Source: an uncultured Oscillospiraceae bacterium
GTDB lineage: Bacteria; Bacillota; Clostridia; Oscillospirales; Oscillospiraceae
Direction of reading: 5' to 3'
Assembly: GCA_949841465.1 (NCBI GenBank)
Contig: CATKZW010000010.1
Span: 1 to 64,000 of the forward strand
DNA: 64,000 nt
Shown: positions 52,051 through 61,790 of the stretch, piece by piece
Position numbering within the stretch: position 1 is the stretch's first letter
Layout: each line of letters begins with the position of its first letter
Program-made: the position numbers and the translations under genes
The notes under the pieces: model-generated
The model's input: only the letters and a program-made list of their open reading frames with translations
The model's database searches: none
What the model was told of the DNA's origin: nothing

Positions 52051-53123
52051 ACTACAAAATCGCGCTGATCCGGGGCGACGGCATCGGCCCGGAGATCGTC
52101 AACGAGACGGTGAAGGTCATCGACAGGGTGGGAGAGAAGTTCGGGCACACCTTTGAATACGTGGATGTGCTCATGGGTGGCTGCGCCACCGACGCGGTGG
52201 GCGTGAGCTACCCGGAGGGGACGGCGGAGCTGTGCAGGAGCTGCGACGCGGTGCTGCTGGGCGCGGTAGGCGGCCCCAAGTGGGGCAGCGACAGGCCCGC
52301 CGGGCAGCGCCCCGAGACCGCCCTGCTGGCCATCCGCAAGGACCTGGGGCTGTACGCCAACCTGCGTCCCGCCGCCCTGCGCCCCGCCTTGGCGGAGGCC
52401 TGCCCGCTGAAAAAGGAGACGGCGGAAAAGGGCATCGACCTGCTCATGGTCCGGGAGCTCACTGGGGGCATCTACTTCGGCAAGCGGGACAGGTACCAGA
52501 CCGAGGACCGGGGTCTGGAGGCCACCGACCTGATGGCCTACTCCGAGAGGGAGATTGAGCGCATCGGCCGCCGGGCCTTTGAGATGGCGCGGCTGCGCCG
52601 GAAAAAGGTGACCAGCGTGGACAAGGCCAACGTGCTGGAGACCTCCCGGCTGTGGCGGTCCGTGATGCACAGACTGGCGGAGGAATACTCCGACGTGGCG
52701 TACGAGGACGTGCTGGTGGACAACTGCGCCATGCAGCTGGTGCGGGACCCGGGGCAGTTCGACGTGGTGGTCACGGAGAACATGTTCGGCGACATCCTGT
52801 CCGACGAGGCGTCTATGATTACCGGCTCCATCGGCCTGCTGCCCTCCGCCTCCATGGGGGACGGGGCCCCGGCGCTGTACGAGCCCATCCACGGCTCCGC
52901 GCCGGACATCGCGGGACAGGATAAGGCCAACCCCATCGCCACCATCCTGTCTGCGGCCATGATGTTCCGCTACTCCTTTAAGCTTGCCGCCGAGGCGGAC
53001 GCCATCGAGGCGGCGGTGGACAAGGCGCTGGCGGACGGCTGGCGCACCGCCGACATTGCCCGGGCAGGGGAGAGCGTTATTGGGACGCAGAAGATGGGCG
53101 AAATTATCTGCAATAACATTTAA
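52047..53123 (+). CDS. leuB: 3-isopropylmalate dehydrogenase
   Basis: NAD-dependent oxidative decarboxylase giving 2-oxoisocaproate in leucine synthesis; 358 residues. Landmarks: GDGIGPEIV at the start, the substrate-arginine region [19 protein letters not shown], the [13 protein letters not shown] block with the catalytic Lys, and the metal-binding/NAD motif [22 protein letters not shown] followed by [18 protein letters not shown] (key parts quoted). Coupled to leuD. leuA is not in the window. A terminator follows at 53131-53162. Confidence 0.98.
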   Translation: MNYKIALIRGDGIGPEIVNETVKVIDRVGEKFGHTFEYVDVLMGGCATDAVGVSYPEGTAELCRSCDAVLLGAVGGPKWGSDRPAGQRPETALLAIRKDLGLYANLRPAALRPALAEACPLKKETAEKGIDLLMVRELTGGIYFGKRDRYQTEDRGLEATDLMAYSEREIERIGRRAFEMARLRRKKVTSVDKANVLETSRLWRSVMHRLAEEYSDVAYEDVLVDNCAMQLVRDPGQFDVVVTENMFGDILSDEASMITGSIGLLPSASMGDGAPALYEPIHGSAPDIAGQDKANPIATILSAAMMFRYSFKLAAEADAIEAAVDKALADGWRTADIARAGESVIGTQKMGEIICNNI

Positions 53124-53130
53124 ATAAAAA

Positions 53131-53162
53131 CGGAGCGGGAAATTTCCCGCTCCGCTTTCATT
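53131..53162 (+). terminator. Intrinsic terminator after leuB
   Basis: A perfect 10-bp stem (53131-53140 with 53145-53154) followed by CTTTCATTT. Confidence 0.78.
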
Positions 53163-53169
53163 TCCCGGG

Positions 53170-53198
53170 GTGACAGAACGGGCAAAACGGTATATAAT
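53170..53198 (+). promoter_or_regulatory. Promoter of coaX
   Basis: -35 GTGACA (53170-53175), 17-bp spacer, -10 TATAAT (53193-53198), 26 bp ahead of the coaX ATG. Confidence 0.75.
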
Positions 53199-53223
53199 AA
53201 GGGCCAGAGAGGAGAGAAATACC

Positions 53224-53997
53224 ATGATTCTGGCCATTGACATCGGCAATATCCGCACCACCATCGCCCTGTTCACGGAGGAGGGGACGCTGTCCTTCCA
53301 GTCGGAGCTGGAAACCGACGGCAAGATGACCGACGACCGCTGCGCCATTGACCTGATGGGGGTGTTCCGGCTCTACCGGGCGGAGCTGGGCGGGGTGACG
53401 GGCTCCATTTTGTCCAGCGTGGTGCCGCCAATCACCGGGACCTATGCCCGCACCCTGCGGCGGCTCACCGGGAAACCGCCCCTGGTGGTGGGGCCGGGGC
53501 TGAAAACGGGTCTCAACATCAAGTCGGAGATTCACAACCAGCTGGGCAGCGACATCGTGGCCTCCGCCGTGGCGGCCTCCGCCCTCTACCCGTCCCCCGC
53601 CATCGTCATCAACTCCCGTACCGCCGTCACCTTCTCCTATCTGAGCGAGCGGGCCTTCGAGGGCTGCGCCATCATGCCCGGCATCGATATCGCCCTGGAG
53701 GCCTTGTCCCGAAACGGGGCCCAGCTGCCCCAGATCTCCATGGCCCAGGTGGACACGCCACTGGGCCGGAACACGGTGGACTCCATGCGGGCGGGGGTGC
53801 TGTACGGCTACAGCGGAGCCTTTGACCGGGTGATCGAGTCCCTGGAGGAGGCGGCGGGGGCCCCGGCGGCCGCAGTGGTGGCCACAGGGGGCCGTGCGCC
53901 CGCCCTCTATCGGCTGTGCAGGCGGGAGATTAAATACGACCACGACCTGCTGGTGAAGGGTTTGTACCACCTTTATCGCAAAAATATCCGCCATTGA
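53224..53997 (+). CDS. coaX: Type III pantothenate kinase
   Basis: First enzyme of coenzyme A synthesis in many bacteria; acetate/sugar-kinase (ASKHA) fold, 257 residues, needs a monovalent cation and is not inhibited by CoA. Landmarks: the DIGNIRTTIALF phosphate-binding motif at the N-terminus, SDIVASAVAAS, the central NSRTAVTFSYL block (the usual DxGTAxT with Asn-Ser in the place of Asp-Ala/Gly) and MPGIDIALEAL. ATG 53224 is chosen because the promoter -10 ends at 53198, which rules out the upstream frame start at 53170. The altered central motif leaves slight doubt about activity. Confidence 0.9.
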   Translation: MILAIDIGNIRTTIALFTEEGTLSFQSELETDGKMTDDRCAIDLMGVFRLYRAELGGVTGSILSSVVPPITGTYARTLRRLTGKPPLVVGPGLKTGLNIKSEIHNQLGSDIVASAVAASALYPSPAIVINSRTAVTFSYLSERAFEGCAIMPGIDIALEALSRNGAQLPQISMAQVDTPLGRNTVDSMRAGVLYGYSGAFDRVIESLEEAAGAPAAAVVATGGRAPALYRLCRREIKYDHDLLVKGLYHLYRKNIRH

Positions 53998-54006
53998 GCA
54001 CGTTTT

Positions 54007-54039
54007 GCCCCCGTCGCTTCGGCAGACGGGGGCGATTTT
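54007..54039 (+). terminator. Intrinsic terminator after coaX
   Basis: A 9-bp stem (54007-54015 with 54025-54033) followed by GATTTT, 9 bp after the stop codon. Confidence 0.8.
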
Positions 54040-54102
54040 CGACATAAATGCAATGCGCTTTTGTTGGAATTGCAAAAACTTCGGATTTTCACCAAAATGT
54101 GC

Positions 54103-54131
54103 TTGCAATTCTGCAAGGTGAAGAATATAAT
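54103..54131 (+). promoter_or_regulatory. Promoter of the aminotransferase gene
   Basis: -35 TTGCAA (54103-54108), 17-bp spacer, -10 TATAAT (54126-54131), 31 bp before the TTG start. Confidence 0.78.
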
Positions 54132-54161
54132 GTGCAGGAAATAACAATTGGAGGGATCATC

Positions 54162-55352
<1,191 letters not shown>

Positions 55353-55358
55353 GGGATT

Positions 55359-55383
55359 GTTCCTTTTTCTTCAAAGAAAAAGG
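55359..55383 (+). repeat. MITE-like repeat, end fragment (copy D)
   Basis: A self-palindrome with 10-bp arms (55362-55371 with 55374-55383) of the same TTCCTTTTTCTT type as the other repeat ends, 6 bp after the aminotransferase stop, followed by GAGGCCGCCGGAGG like the flank of copy B. No second end is found. Confidence 0.6.
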
Positions 55384-55433
55384 GAGGCCGCCGGAGGCAA
55401 ACTAGAAAAAACACAAAATATTGCGGAAAATGT

Positions 55434-55462
55434 TTGACATTTCCGGCCAGATCTAGTATAAT
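55434..55462 (+). promoter_or_regulatory. Consensus sigma-A promoter of yceD-rpmF
   Basis: -35 TTGACA (55434-55439), 17-bp spacer, -10 TATAAT (55457-55462): a perfect consensus promoter, as expected for a ribosomal protein operon. Confidence 0.9.
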
Positions 55463-55491
55463 ACCAGTCGTGCCATTATGCGAGGTGTGCC

Positions 55492-56004
55492 ATGAAACTG
55501 GATTTGAAGCGCTTTGCCCAAGAGCCCGGCGCGGTCCTGCCCTTTGAGCTCCAGGTGGATTTGTCCGACGTGGAGTGGTATGAGGCCCGGCCGTTTACCC
55601 AGCCTGTTCATGTGGAAGGACAGGTGCGCAACCGGGCCGGAGCCATGGAGCTGAATGCCCGGTTGGACACAGTCCTGTCGCTGACCTGCGACCGGTGCGC
55701 CAAGCCCTTTCAGCAGGAGAAAACGGTGGAGTATGAAACCCTGCTGGCCTTTGAGCTGGCCAACGGGGAGAGCGACGATATCGTCGTGCTGAATCAGGAC
55801 GGCGAGCTGGAGCTGGACGAGCTGATGCGGGAGGTATTCCTCCTTGAGATGGACACGAAAAACCTCTGCTCTGAGGATTGCAAGGGCCTTTGTCCCGGCT
55901 GCGGCGCGGATCTGAATGTGGAGCCCTGCCGCTGCAAGAAGGAGATCGACCCCAGGTGGGCCAAGCTGGCCCAGCTGCTGGAGCAGGAGGAAACAGACCA
56001 GTAG
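55492..56004 (+). CDS. YceD/DUF177 family protein
   Basis: 170-residue protein of the DUF177 family, which is nearly always encoded next to rpmF and is linked to 23S rRNA processing or accumulation. The first cysteine pair CDRC lies near residue 64 and a C-terminal cysteine set CSEDCKGLCPGCGADLNVEPCRCKK (landmarks CKGLCPGCG and CRC) is near 123-145, consistent with zinc binding. ATG 55492 follows GCGAGGTG. rpmF starts 42 bp later without a terminator. Confidence 0.93.
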   Translation: MKLDLKRFAQEPGAVLPFELQVDLSDVEWYEARPFTQPVHVEGQVRNRAGAMELNARLDTVLSLTCDRCAKPFQQEKTVEYETLLAFELANGESDDIVVLNQDGELELDELMREVFLLEMDTKNLCSEDCKGLCPGCGADLNVEPCRCKKEIDPRWAKLAQLLEQEETDQ

Positions 56005-56046
56005 GATGTATGTCCCCGGACATTGACCAATAAGGAGGTGTCAAGA

Positions 56047-56229
56047 ATGGCCGTCCCTAAGAGTAAAGTATCCAAGCAGCGCCGCAACAAGCGCCGCAGT
56101 TCCGTGTGGAAGCTGGAGACTCCCGGTATCAACACCTGTCCCAAGTGCGGTACCGTCACCCTGCCCCACCGCGTATGCAAGAACTGCATGACCTACAATG
56201 GCCGTGAGGTCGCCCCCGCCGACAAGTGA
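56047..56229 (+). CDS. rpmF: 50S ribosomal protein L32
   Basis: 60-residue ribosomal protein. The start [18 protein letters not shown] is diagnostic, and the zinc ribbon is CPKCG...CKNC (CxxC pairs near 32 and 45), so this is the zinc-binding form. AAGGAGGTG lies upstream of the ATG at 56047; the longer in-frame start at 56023 precedes that site and is rejected. A terminator follows at 56241-56267. Confidence 0.99.
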   Translation: MAVPKSKVSKQRRNKRRSSVWKLETPGINTCPKCGTVTLPHRVCKNCMTYNGREVAPADK

Positions 56230-56240
56230 GAAACAAAAAA

Positions 56241-56267
56241 AGCTGCCGCAGATACGGCGGCTTTTTT
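56241..56267 (+). terminator. Intrinsic terminator after rpmF
   Basis: An 8-bp stem with one G-U pair (56241-56248 with 56255-56262) followed by a run of six T residues. Confidence 0.85.
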
Positions 56268-56404
56268 GTTGCTTTCTCCCCGAAAAATTTCCCTTTTTCC
56301 CCTATCTTTTTTTTGGAGACTTTGGTATACTACATACACGTATATTGTATAATTGGCTGGGATGCGGCTCTTGACCAGGCCGCTTGACGATAGGAGGAAT
56401 CCCC

Positions 56405-57733
56405 ATGGCAAGACCCCTGGTGGCCATCGTGGGCCGCCCCAACGTGGGCAAGTCCATGCTGTTCAATAAACTGACGGGCAAGCGCCTGTCCATCGTGGAG
56501 GACACCCCGGGCGTCACCCGGGACCGGCTGTACGCCCAGGCGGAGTGGCGGGGCCGCACCTTTGACCTGGTGGACACCGGCGGCATCGAGCCGGGCACCG
56601 ACGACCAGATCCTGTCCTTCATGCGGGAGCAGGCGGAGATCGCCATCAACGCCGCCACGGTAATCGTCTTCGTGTGCGACATCCGCACCGGCATGACCGC
56701 CGCCGACCAGGAGGTGGCCGGGATGCTCCAGCGCTCCCGGAAGCCGGTGGTGCTGGCGGTGAACAAGATGGACTCCACCGGCCACACCGACCCGGACATG
56801 TACGAGTTCTACAACCTGGGGCTTGGGGACCCGTACCCGGTGTCCGCCGTCCACGGCCACGGCACCGGCGATTTGCTGGACGCCTGCTTCGAGTTCTTCC
56901 CCCCCGAGGACGAGGAGGAAGCGGAGGACGACGTGGTGAAGGTGGCCATTATCGGCAAGCCCAACGTGGGCAAGTCCTCCCTGGTGAACCGGGTCCTGGG
57001 CCAGGAGCGGGTCATTGTGTCCAACGTGGCAGGCACCACCCGGGACGCGGTGGACAGCTATCTGGAGAACCAGTGGGGAAAATTCCTCATCATCGACACG
57101 GCGGGCATGCGGAAGAAGTCCAAGGTGGACGACCGGGTGGAGAAATTCTCTGTGCTGCGGGCCACCATGGCCATTGAGCGCAGCGACGTGTGCGTCATCA
57201 TGATCGATGCCCAGGAGGGGGTCACGGAGCAGGACACCAAGGTGGCCGGGCTGGCCCACGAGGCGGGCAAGGCCTGCATTATCGTGGTGAACAAGTGGGA
57301 CGTCATTGAAAAGGACGGCAAGACCATGCAGCGCATGGAGGAGGACGTCCGCCGGGACCTGAGCTACATGACCTACGCCCCGGTGCTGTTCATCTCCGCC
57401 CTGACGGGCCAGCGGGTGGATAAGCTGTTCGGCCTCATCGACAACGTGGTCAACCAGGCCGCCATGCGCATCCCCACCGGCGTGCTCAACCAGGTGCTCA
57501 ACGACGCGCAGGCCCGGGTCCAGCCCCCCACCGACAAGGGCAAGCGGCTGAAAATCTACTATATGACCCAGATCGGGGTGAAGCCCCCCCACTTTGTCAT
57601 CTTCTGCAACGACGCCAAGCTGTTCCACTTTTCCTACCAGCGCTACCTGGAAAATCAGATTCGGGCCACCTTCGGCCTGACGGGCACTCCGGTGCGCATC
57701 ACCATCCGCCAAAAGGGCGATAAGGAGGATTGA
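56405..57733 (+). CDS. der: Ribosome-associated double GTPase Der (EngA)
   Basis: Essential 50S-assembly GTPase of 442 residues with two tandem G domains. The first has G1 GRPNVGKS (near 10), DTGGIEPG and NKMD; the second has G1 GKPNVGKS (near 186), DTAGMRKKSKV and NKWD. A C-terminal KH-like domain (about 355-440) follows. AGGAGG is upstream of the ATG at 56405. plsY follows after 2 bp. Confidence 0.98.
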   Translation: MARPLVAIVGRPNVGKSMLFNKLTGKRLSIVEDTPGVTRDRLYAQAEWRGRTFDLVDTGGIEPGTDDQILSFMREQAEIAINAATVIVFVCDIRTGMTAADQEVAGMLQRSRKPVVLAVNKMDSTGHTDPDMYEFYNLGLGDPYPVSAVHGHGTGDLLDACFEFFPPEDEEEAEDDVVKVAIIGKPNVGKSSLVNRVLGQERVIVSNVAGTTRDAVDSYLENQWGKFLIIDTAGMRKKSKVDDRVEKFSVLRATMAIERSDVCVIMIDAQEGVTEQDTKVAGLAHEAGKACIIVVNKWDVIEKDGKTMQRMEEDVRRDLSYMTYAPVLFISALTGQRVDKLFGLIDNVVNQAAMRIPTGVLNQVLNDAQARVQPPTDKGKRLKIYYMTQIGVKPPHFVIFCNDAKLFHFSYQRYLENQIRATFGLTGTPVRITIRQKGDKED

Positions 57734-57735
57734 CC

Positions 57736-58563
57736 ATGCTGCAATCTCGTATGCTTGAGGCTGCCGGTGTGAGCTATGGCTGGCTGACGGTTGCGGCCGT
57801 AGGCGTGGCCGTGGTAGCCTATTTCCTGGGCTGCTTCAACGGCGCGGTGGTGGTGTCCCGTTACATCCTGCGGGACGACATCCGGGAGCACGGCAGCGGC
57901 AACGCGGGCCTGACCAACTTCTACCGGGTGTTCGGCGGCCCGCTGACCCTTGTAGTGATTCTCGGCGACGCGGTCAAGGCGGTGCTGGCGGTGCTGTTCG
58001 CCTCCTTCATCGCGGAGCAGATCTCGCCGGAGTTGGTGGTGCTGGCCAAATATTGGGCGGGCGCTTTCTGCATGATCGGCCACATGTTCCCCTGCACGTT
58101 CCAGTTCCGGGGGGGCAAGGGGGTGCTGTCCGGCAGCGCCGTGGCCATCATGATCGGCATCGGCGGGGGCGGCGTGCTCCCCAGCTGGATCATCCCGGTG
58201 ACGGTGTGGGGCGGCTTCATCGTGCTGGTGGCGGCCACCCGGTATGTGTCCCTGGGCTCGTGCTGGGGCGGGGCGTCCTTTATCCTTGCGTCCTGGCTGG
58301 TGTTCCGGGATCCTCTGATCCTGCTGCTGGCCGCCGTCATGGGCGGGCTGCTGCTGTGGGGGCACCGGGGAAATATGGTGCGCCTGGTCAAGGGCACCGA
58401 GCGCAAATTCACCTTCCATAAGAAAGCGGAGTCTGCCGCTGAGCCCGCGCCGGAGGCTGATCCGCAGGAATCAGCGGCGGAGCCGGAGCCCGAGACAACT
58501 GAATCTGAGCCCAACGACGGGGAAGCGGCTGAGCAGCCGGCGGAGCCCGAGGAAAAGGCATAA
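57736..58563 (+). CDS. plsY: Acyl-phosphate:glycerol-3-phosphate acyltransferase with an acidic C-terminal tail
   Basis: Integral membrane enzyme that makes lysophosphatidic acid from acyl-phosphate, the first acylation of phospholipid synthesis; 275 residues. Family motifs: GSGNAGLTNFYRV (motif 1 of PlsY), the HMFPCTFQFRGGKGV motif near 118-132 and a third conserved GHRGN block near 210. About 45 residues of Ala/Glu/Pro-rich acidic sequence (about 231-275) extend beyond the usual end and are predicted disordered. ATG 57736 follows AAGGAGG. The gene follows der by 2 bp. Confidence 0.94.
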   Translation: MLQSRMLEAAGVSYGWLTVAAVGVAVVAYFLGCFNGAVVVSRYILRDDIREHGSGNAGLTNFYRVFGGPLTLVVILGDAVKAVLAVLFASFIAEQISPELVVLAKYWAGAFCMIGHMFPCTFQFRGGKGVLSGSAVAIMIGIGGGGVLPSWIIPVTVWGGFIVLVAATRYVSLGSCWGGASFILASWLVFRDPLILLLAAVMGGLLLWGHRGNMVRLVKGTERKFTFHKKAESAAEPAPEADPQESAAEPEPETTESEPNDGEAAEQPAEPEEKA

Positions 58564-58596
58564 AAAATCGGACCCCGCGCAATGCGCGGGGTCCGA
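58562..58596 (-). terminator. Terminator of rpmB (reverse strand)
   Basis: A perfect 12-bp stem (58569-58580 with 58584-58595) and 3-nt loop, followed on the reverse strand by ATTTTTTA. It may also stop the convergent plsY transcript, although no T-run follows on the forward strand. Confidence 0.85.
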
Positions 58597-58613
58597 CCTG
58601 CTTCCTTATGGAA

Positions 58614-58802
58614 TTACACAGCGCGGGTGACTTTGCCGGAGCGGAGGCAGCGGGTGCACACATAGACGTGCTTGGGAGCGCCGTCCACCACAGCCTTGAC
58701 GCGCTTGACGTTGGGCTTCCAGGGGCGGTTGGAGCGGCGGTGGGAGTGGGATACCTGGATGCCGAAGTTCACGCCTTTGCCGCAGAACTCGCATTTGGCC
58801 AT
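58614..58802 (-). CDS. rpmB: 50S ribosomal protein L28
   Basis: 62-residue ribosomal protein. It begins MAKCEFCGKG and ends VCTRCLRSGKVTRAV, with two CxxC pairs (residues 4-7 and near 51-54), so this is the zinc-binding form. The VSHSHRRSNRPWKPN segment is typical of L28. AAGGAGG lies upstream of the ATG at 58802. In B. subtilis rpmB lies next to spoVM; here it is 13 kb away and reversed. Confidence 0.98.
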   Translation of the reverse strand: MAKCEFCGKGVNFGIQVSHSHRRSNRPWKPNVKRVKAVVDGAPKHVYVCTRCLRSGKVTRAV

Positions 58803-58970
58803 ATTGACTAACCTCCTTGCTGGTTGGAATTCGTTCAAACGATAACTACATTATGCTACCATACGGAACCGGAAAAATCAAGTGTGAATTTGATGAATCC
58901 GCTATTTTTTTCGGGGCGGGTATGTGGTAGAATAGAAGCCGAATATGATTGATAAAGGAGCGTGACCGCA

Positions 58971-59924
58971 GTGGCGAGCAAGACAGGGATCAAGCTGGGC
59001 CTCATCATCGACACCTTCCATCTGGACGTGCTGTACGGCCCGGAGGGCTACCGGGAGCGGCTGATCACCATTGAGGACGTGAACCGGCCCGGCCTCCAGC
59101 TCACCGGCTTTTTCGACTACTTCGACAAGGAGCGCATGCAGCTGCTGGGGCTGGTGGAGATCTCCTACCTGGAGGGCATCTCCCCGGAGAAGCGCTCGGC
59201 GGTGTTCGACACGCTGTTCTCCTACCACACCCCGGCGGTGATCTTTGCCCGGGGGCTGAAGCCCTACCCGGAGTGCATGGAGATGGCGAAAAAGCACCAG
59301 CAGGTGATCCTCAGCACCCAGGAGAACACGGCGAATATCATGAGCACCATGATCGCCTACCTGCGCACGGCGCTGTCCCCCACCATCACCCGCCACGGCG
59401 TGCTGGTGGAGGTGTACGGCGAGGGGGTGCTGCTGGCCGGGGAGTCCGGCGTGGGCAAGAGCGAGACCGCCATCGAGCTGGTCAAGCGGGGCCACCGGCT
59501 CATCGCCGACGACGCGGTGGAGATCCGCCGCAACCCCAGCGGGGGGCTGGTGGGCACCGCGCCGGAGCTGATCCGCCACTACATTGAGCTGCGGGGCATC
59601 GGGGTGGTGGACGTGCGGCGGCTGTTCGGCATGTCCGCCGTCAAGTTTGACAGCGCCATCGACATGATGATCGAGCTGGAGACCTGGCAGGACGGCAAGC
59701 TGTACGACCGCCTGGGTGCGGACGAGCACTTCACCACCCTGCTGGACGTGCGCATCCCCTCCATCCTCATCCCGGTGAAGCCGGGGCGGAACCTGGCCGT
59801 CATCATTGAGGTGGCCGCCATGAATAATAGAAACAAAAAGATGGGCTATAACGCCGCCCTGGAGTTCTCCATGCAGGTGGACAGCCACATTGAGCAGAAA
59901 TATCTGGAGAACAATCCCCAGTAA
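58971..59924 (+). CDS. hprK: HPr kinase/phosphorylase
   Basis: Bifunctional enzyme that phosphorylates Ser46 of HPr and reverses it, the master switch of carbon catabolite repression in Firmicutes; 317 residues. The P-loop is GESGVGKSE (about 157-165), the HxY/RHG catalytic His is near 142, the signature block LIADDAVEIRR follows, and the C-terminal HprK/P motif is GIGVVDVRRLFG. GTG 58971 is chosen because AAAGGAG lies 9-10 nt upstream; GTG 58962 would touch that site. glmS follows 22 bp later. Confidence 0.97.
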   Translation: MASKTGIKLGLIIDTFHLDVLYGPEGYRERLITIEDVNRPGLQLTGFFDYFDKERMQLLGLVEISYLEGISPEKRSAVFDTLFSYHTPAVIFARGLKPYPECMEMAKKHQQVILSTQENTANIMSTMIAYLRTALSPTITRHGVLVEVYGEGVLLAGESGVGKSETAIELVKRGHRLIADDAVEIRRNPSGGLVGTAPELIRHYIELRGIGVVDVRRLFGMSAVKFDSAIDMMIELETWQDGKLYDRLGADEHFTTLLDVRIPSILIPVKPGRNLAVIIEVAAMNNRNKKMGYNAALEFSMQVDSHIEQKYLENNPQ

Positions 59925-59946
59925 GACTTTTTTAGGAGGAATCGTT

Positions 59947-61776
59947 ATGTGCGGCATTGTAGGATTTGTAGGGGGCGAGGAGGCCGCGCCCATCCTTTTG
60001 GACGGCCTGAGCCGGCTGGAGTACCGCGGGTACGACTCGGCAGGGGTGGCTGTCTTTGACGGCGAAAAGCTGGAGGTGGCCAAGGCCAAGGGCCGCCTGC
60101 GGGTGCTGGCTGACCTGACCCAGGAGGGCAGGGCCATCCACGGCACGCTGGGCATCGGCCACACCCGATGGGCCACCCACGGGGCTCCGTCGGACGTGAA
60201 CTCCCACCCCCAGGTCAGCCGCAGCGGGCGCATCGCCGTGGTGCACAACGGCATCATCGAGAATTACGCCCAGCTCAAGCAGTTCCTGGTGGACCAGGGG
60301 GTGCCCTTCGCCTCGGAGACGGACACCGAGGTGGTGGCCCAGCTCATTGAGTATTTCTACGAGGGGGATATCCTTGAGGCCGTAGGCCGGGTGCTCCACC
60401 GCATCGAGGGGGCCTATGCCCTGGGCATCATCTGCGCCGACGAGCCGGAGAAGCTCATTGCCGTGCGCAAGGACAGCCCGCTGATCCTGGGCCTGGGGGA
60501 AGGCTTCAACTTCCTGGCCTCCGACGTCACCGCCATCATCAAGCACACCCGGGAAGTCATCTACATGGAGGATGGGGAGCTGGCGGTGCTCACCCGGAAC
60601 GGGGTCAGCTGCTACAACCACCTGCTCCAGCCGGTGGAGAAGGAGCCCGCCCACGTGGACTGGGAGATCGACGCGGCGGAGAAGGGCGGCTATGAGCACT
60701 TCATGTTCAAGGAGATCATGGAGCAGCCCGAGGCCCTGCGCCGGGCGGTGTTCCCCCGGCTGAAGGACGGGGAGGTGGTGCTGCCCGATTTCTCCCTGAG
60801 CGACGAGTTCATCCGGAGCATTGACCGGCTGTATGTGGTGGCCTGCGGCTCGTCCTACCATGTGGGCATGGTGGGCAAGTATAATCTGGAGCGGCTGCTG
60901 CGCCTGCCGGTGGAGGTGACGCTGGCCTCCGAGTTTCGGTACATGGAGCCCATCGTCACCCAGCGGACGCTGGTGGTGGTGCTCAGCCAGTCCGGCGAGA
61001 CGCTGGACACCATGGCCGCCCTCCGGGAGGCCAAGAAGCTGGGCGGGAAGATTTTGTCCATCGTCAACGTGGTGGGCTCCTCCATCGCCCGGGAGTCCGA
61101 CGAGACGCTGTACACCTGGGCGGGGCCGGAGATCGCCGTGGCCACCACCAAGGCGTACTCCACCCAGCTGGCGGTGCTGGACCTGCTGGGGCTGTACCTG
61201 GCCCGGCGGCTGGGCACGGTGGAGGAGGAGCGCTACCACGCGGCGGTGCGGGAGCTGCTGCTGCTCCCCTCCAAGCTGGAGCAGGTGCTGGAAAAGCGGG
61301 AGGACATCCAGTATTACGCCTCCCAGTATTTCAACCACGAGTCCATTTTCTTCATCGGCCGCAACGTGGACTACGCCCTGGGGCTGGAGGGGTCGCTGAA
61401 GCTGAAGGAGATTTCCTACATCCACTCGGAGGCCTACGCCTCCGGCGAGCTGAAGCACGGCACCATCTCCCTGATTGAGGACGGCACCCTGGTGGTGGCG
61501 GTGGCCACCTACGCCAAGCTGTTCGAGAAGGCCATGAGCAACGTGGTGGAGGTAAAGAGCCGTGGGGCGGACGTGCTGGCCCTCACCACCCAGGACCATG
61601 TGGACGAGATGGGGAAGGTGGCCAGCGGCCTCATCGCCATCCCGGACACCGACGAGCTGCTGCTGCCCTCCCTTGGGGTGGCGCCGCTGCAGCTGCTGGC
61701 CTATTACATTGCCCTCATGCGGGGCTGCGACATCGACAAGCCCCGGAACCTGGCAAAATCGGTGACAGTGGAATGA
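59947..61776 (+). CDS. glmS: Glutamine--fructose-6-phosphate aminotransferase (isomerizing)
   Basis: Makes glucosamine-6-phosphate for peptidoglycan; 609 residues. The N-terminal glutaminase has Cys2 as nucleophile (MCGIVGFVG) and the RYRGYDSAG-type motif EYRGYDSAG. Two SIS sugar-isomerase domains follow, with CGSSYHVG and SQSGETLDT (first) and EGSLKLKEISYIHSEAY (second), and the C-terminus DKPRNLAKSVTVE is canonical. ATG 59947 follows AGGAGG. There is no room (22 bp) for the glmS ribozyme leader used by many Firmicutes. Confidence 0.99.
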   Translation: MCGIVGFVGGEEAAPILLDGLSRLEYRGYDSAGVAVFDGEKLEVAKAKGRLRVLADLTQEGRAIHGTLGIGHTRWATHGAPSDVNSHPQVSRSGRIAVVHNGIIENYAQLKQFLVDQGVPFASETDTEVVAQLIEYFYEGDILEAVGRVLHRIEGAYALGIICADEPEKLIAVRKDSPLILGLGEGFNFLASDVTAIIKHTREVIYMEDGELAVLTRNGVSCYNHLLQPVEKEPAHVDWEIDAAEKGGYEHFMFKEIMEQPEALRRAVFPRLKDGEVVLPDFSLSDEFIRSIDRLYVVACGSSYHVGMVGKYNLERLLRLPVEVTLASEFRYMEPIVTQRTLVVVLSQSGETLDTMAALREAKKLGGKILSIVNVVGSSIARESDETLYTWAGPEIAVATTKAYSTQLAVLDLLGLYLARRLGTVEEERYHAAVRELLLLPSKLEQVLEKREDIQYYASQYFNHESIFFIGRNVDYALGLEGSLKLKEISYIHSEAYASGELKHGTISLIEDGTLVVAVATYAKLFEKAMSNVVEVKSRGADVLALTTQDHVDEMGKVASGLIAIPDTDELLLPSLGVAPLQLLAYYIALMRGCDIDKPRNLAKSVTVE

Positions 61777-61790
61777 GAAGGGGAGAGAGG

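Noticed and set aside
59925-59946. glmS ribozyme/riboswitch upstream of glmS
   Set aside because: Only 22 bp separate hprK from glmS, too short for the ribozyme, and glmS appears to be co-transcribed with hprK.
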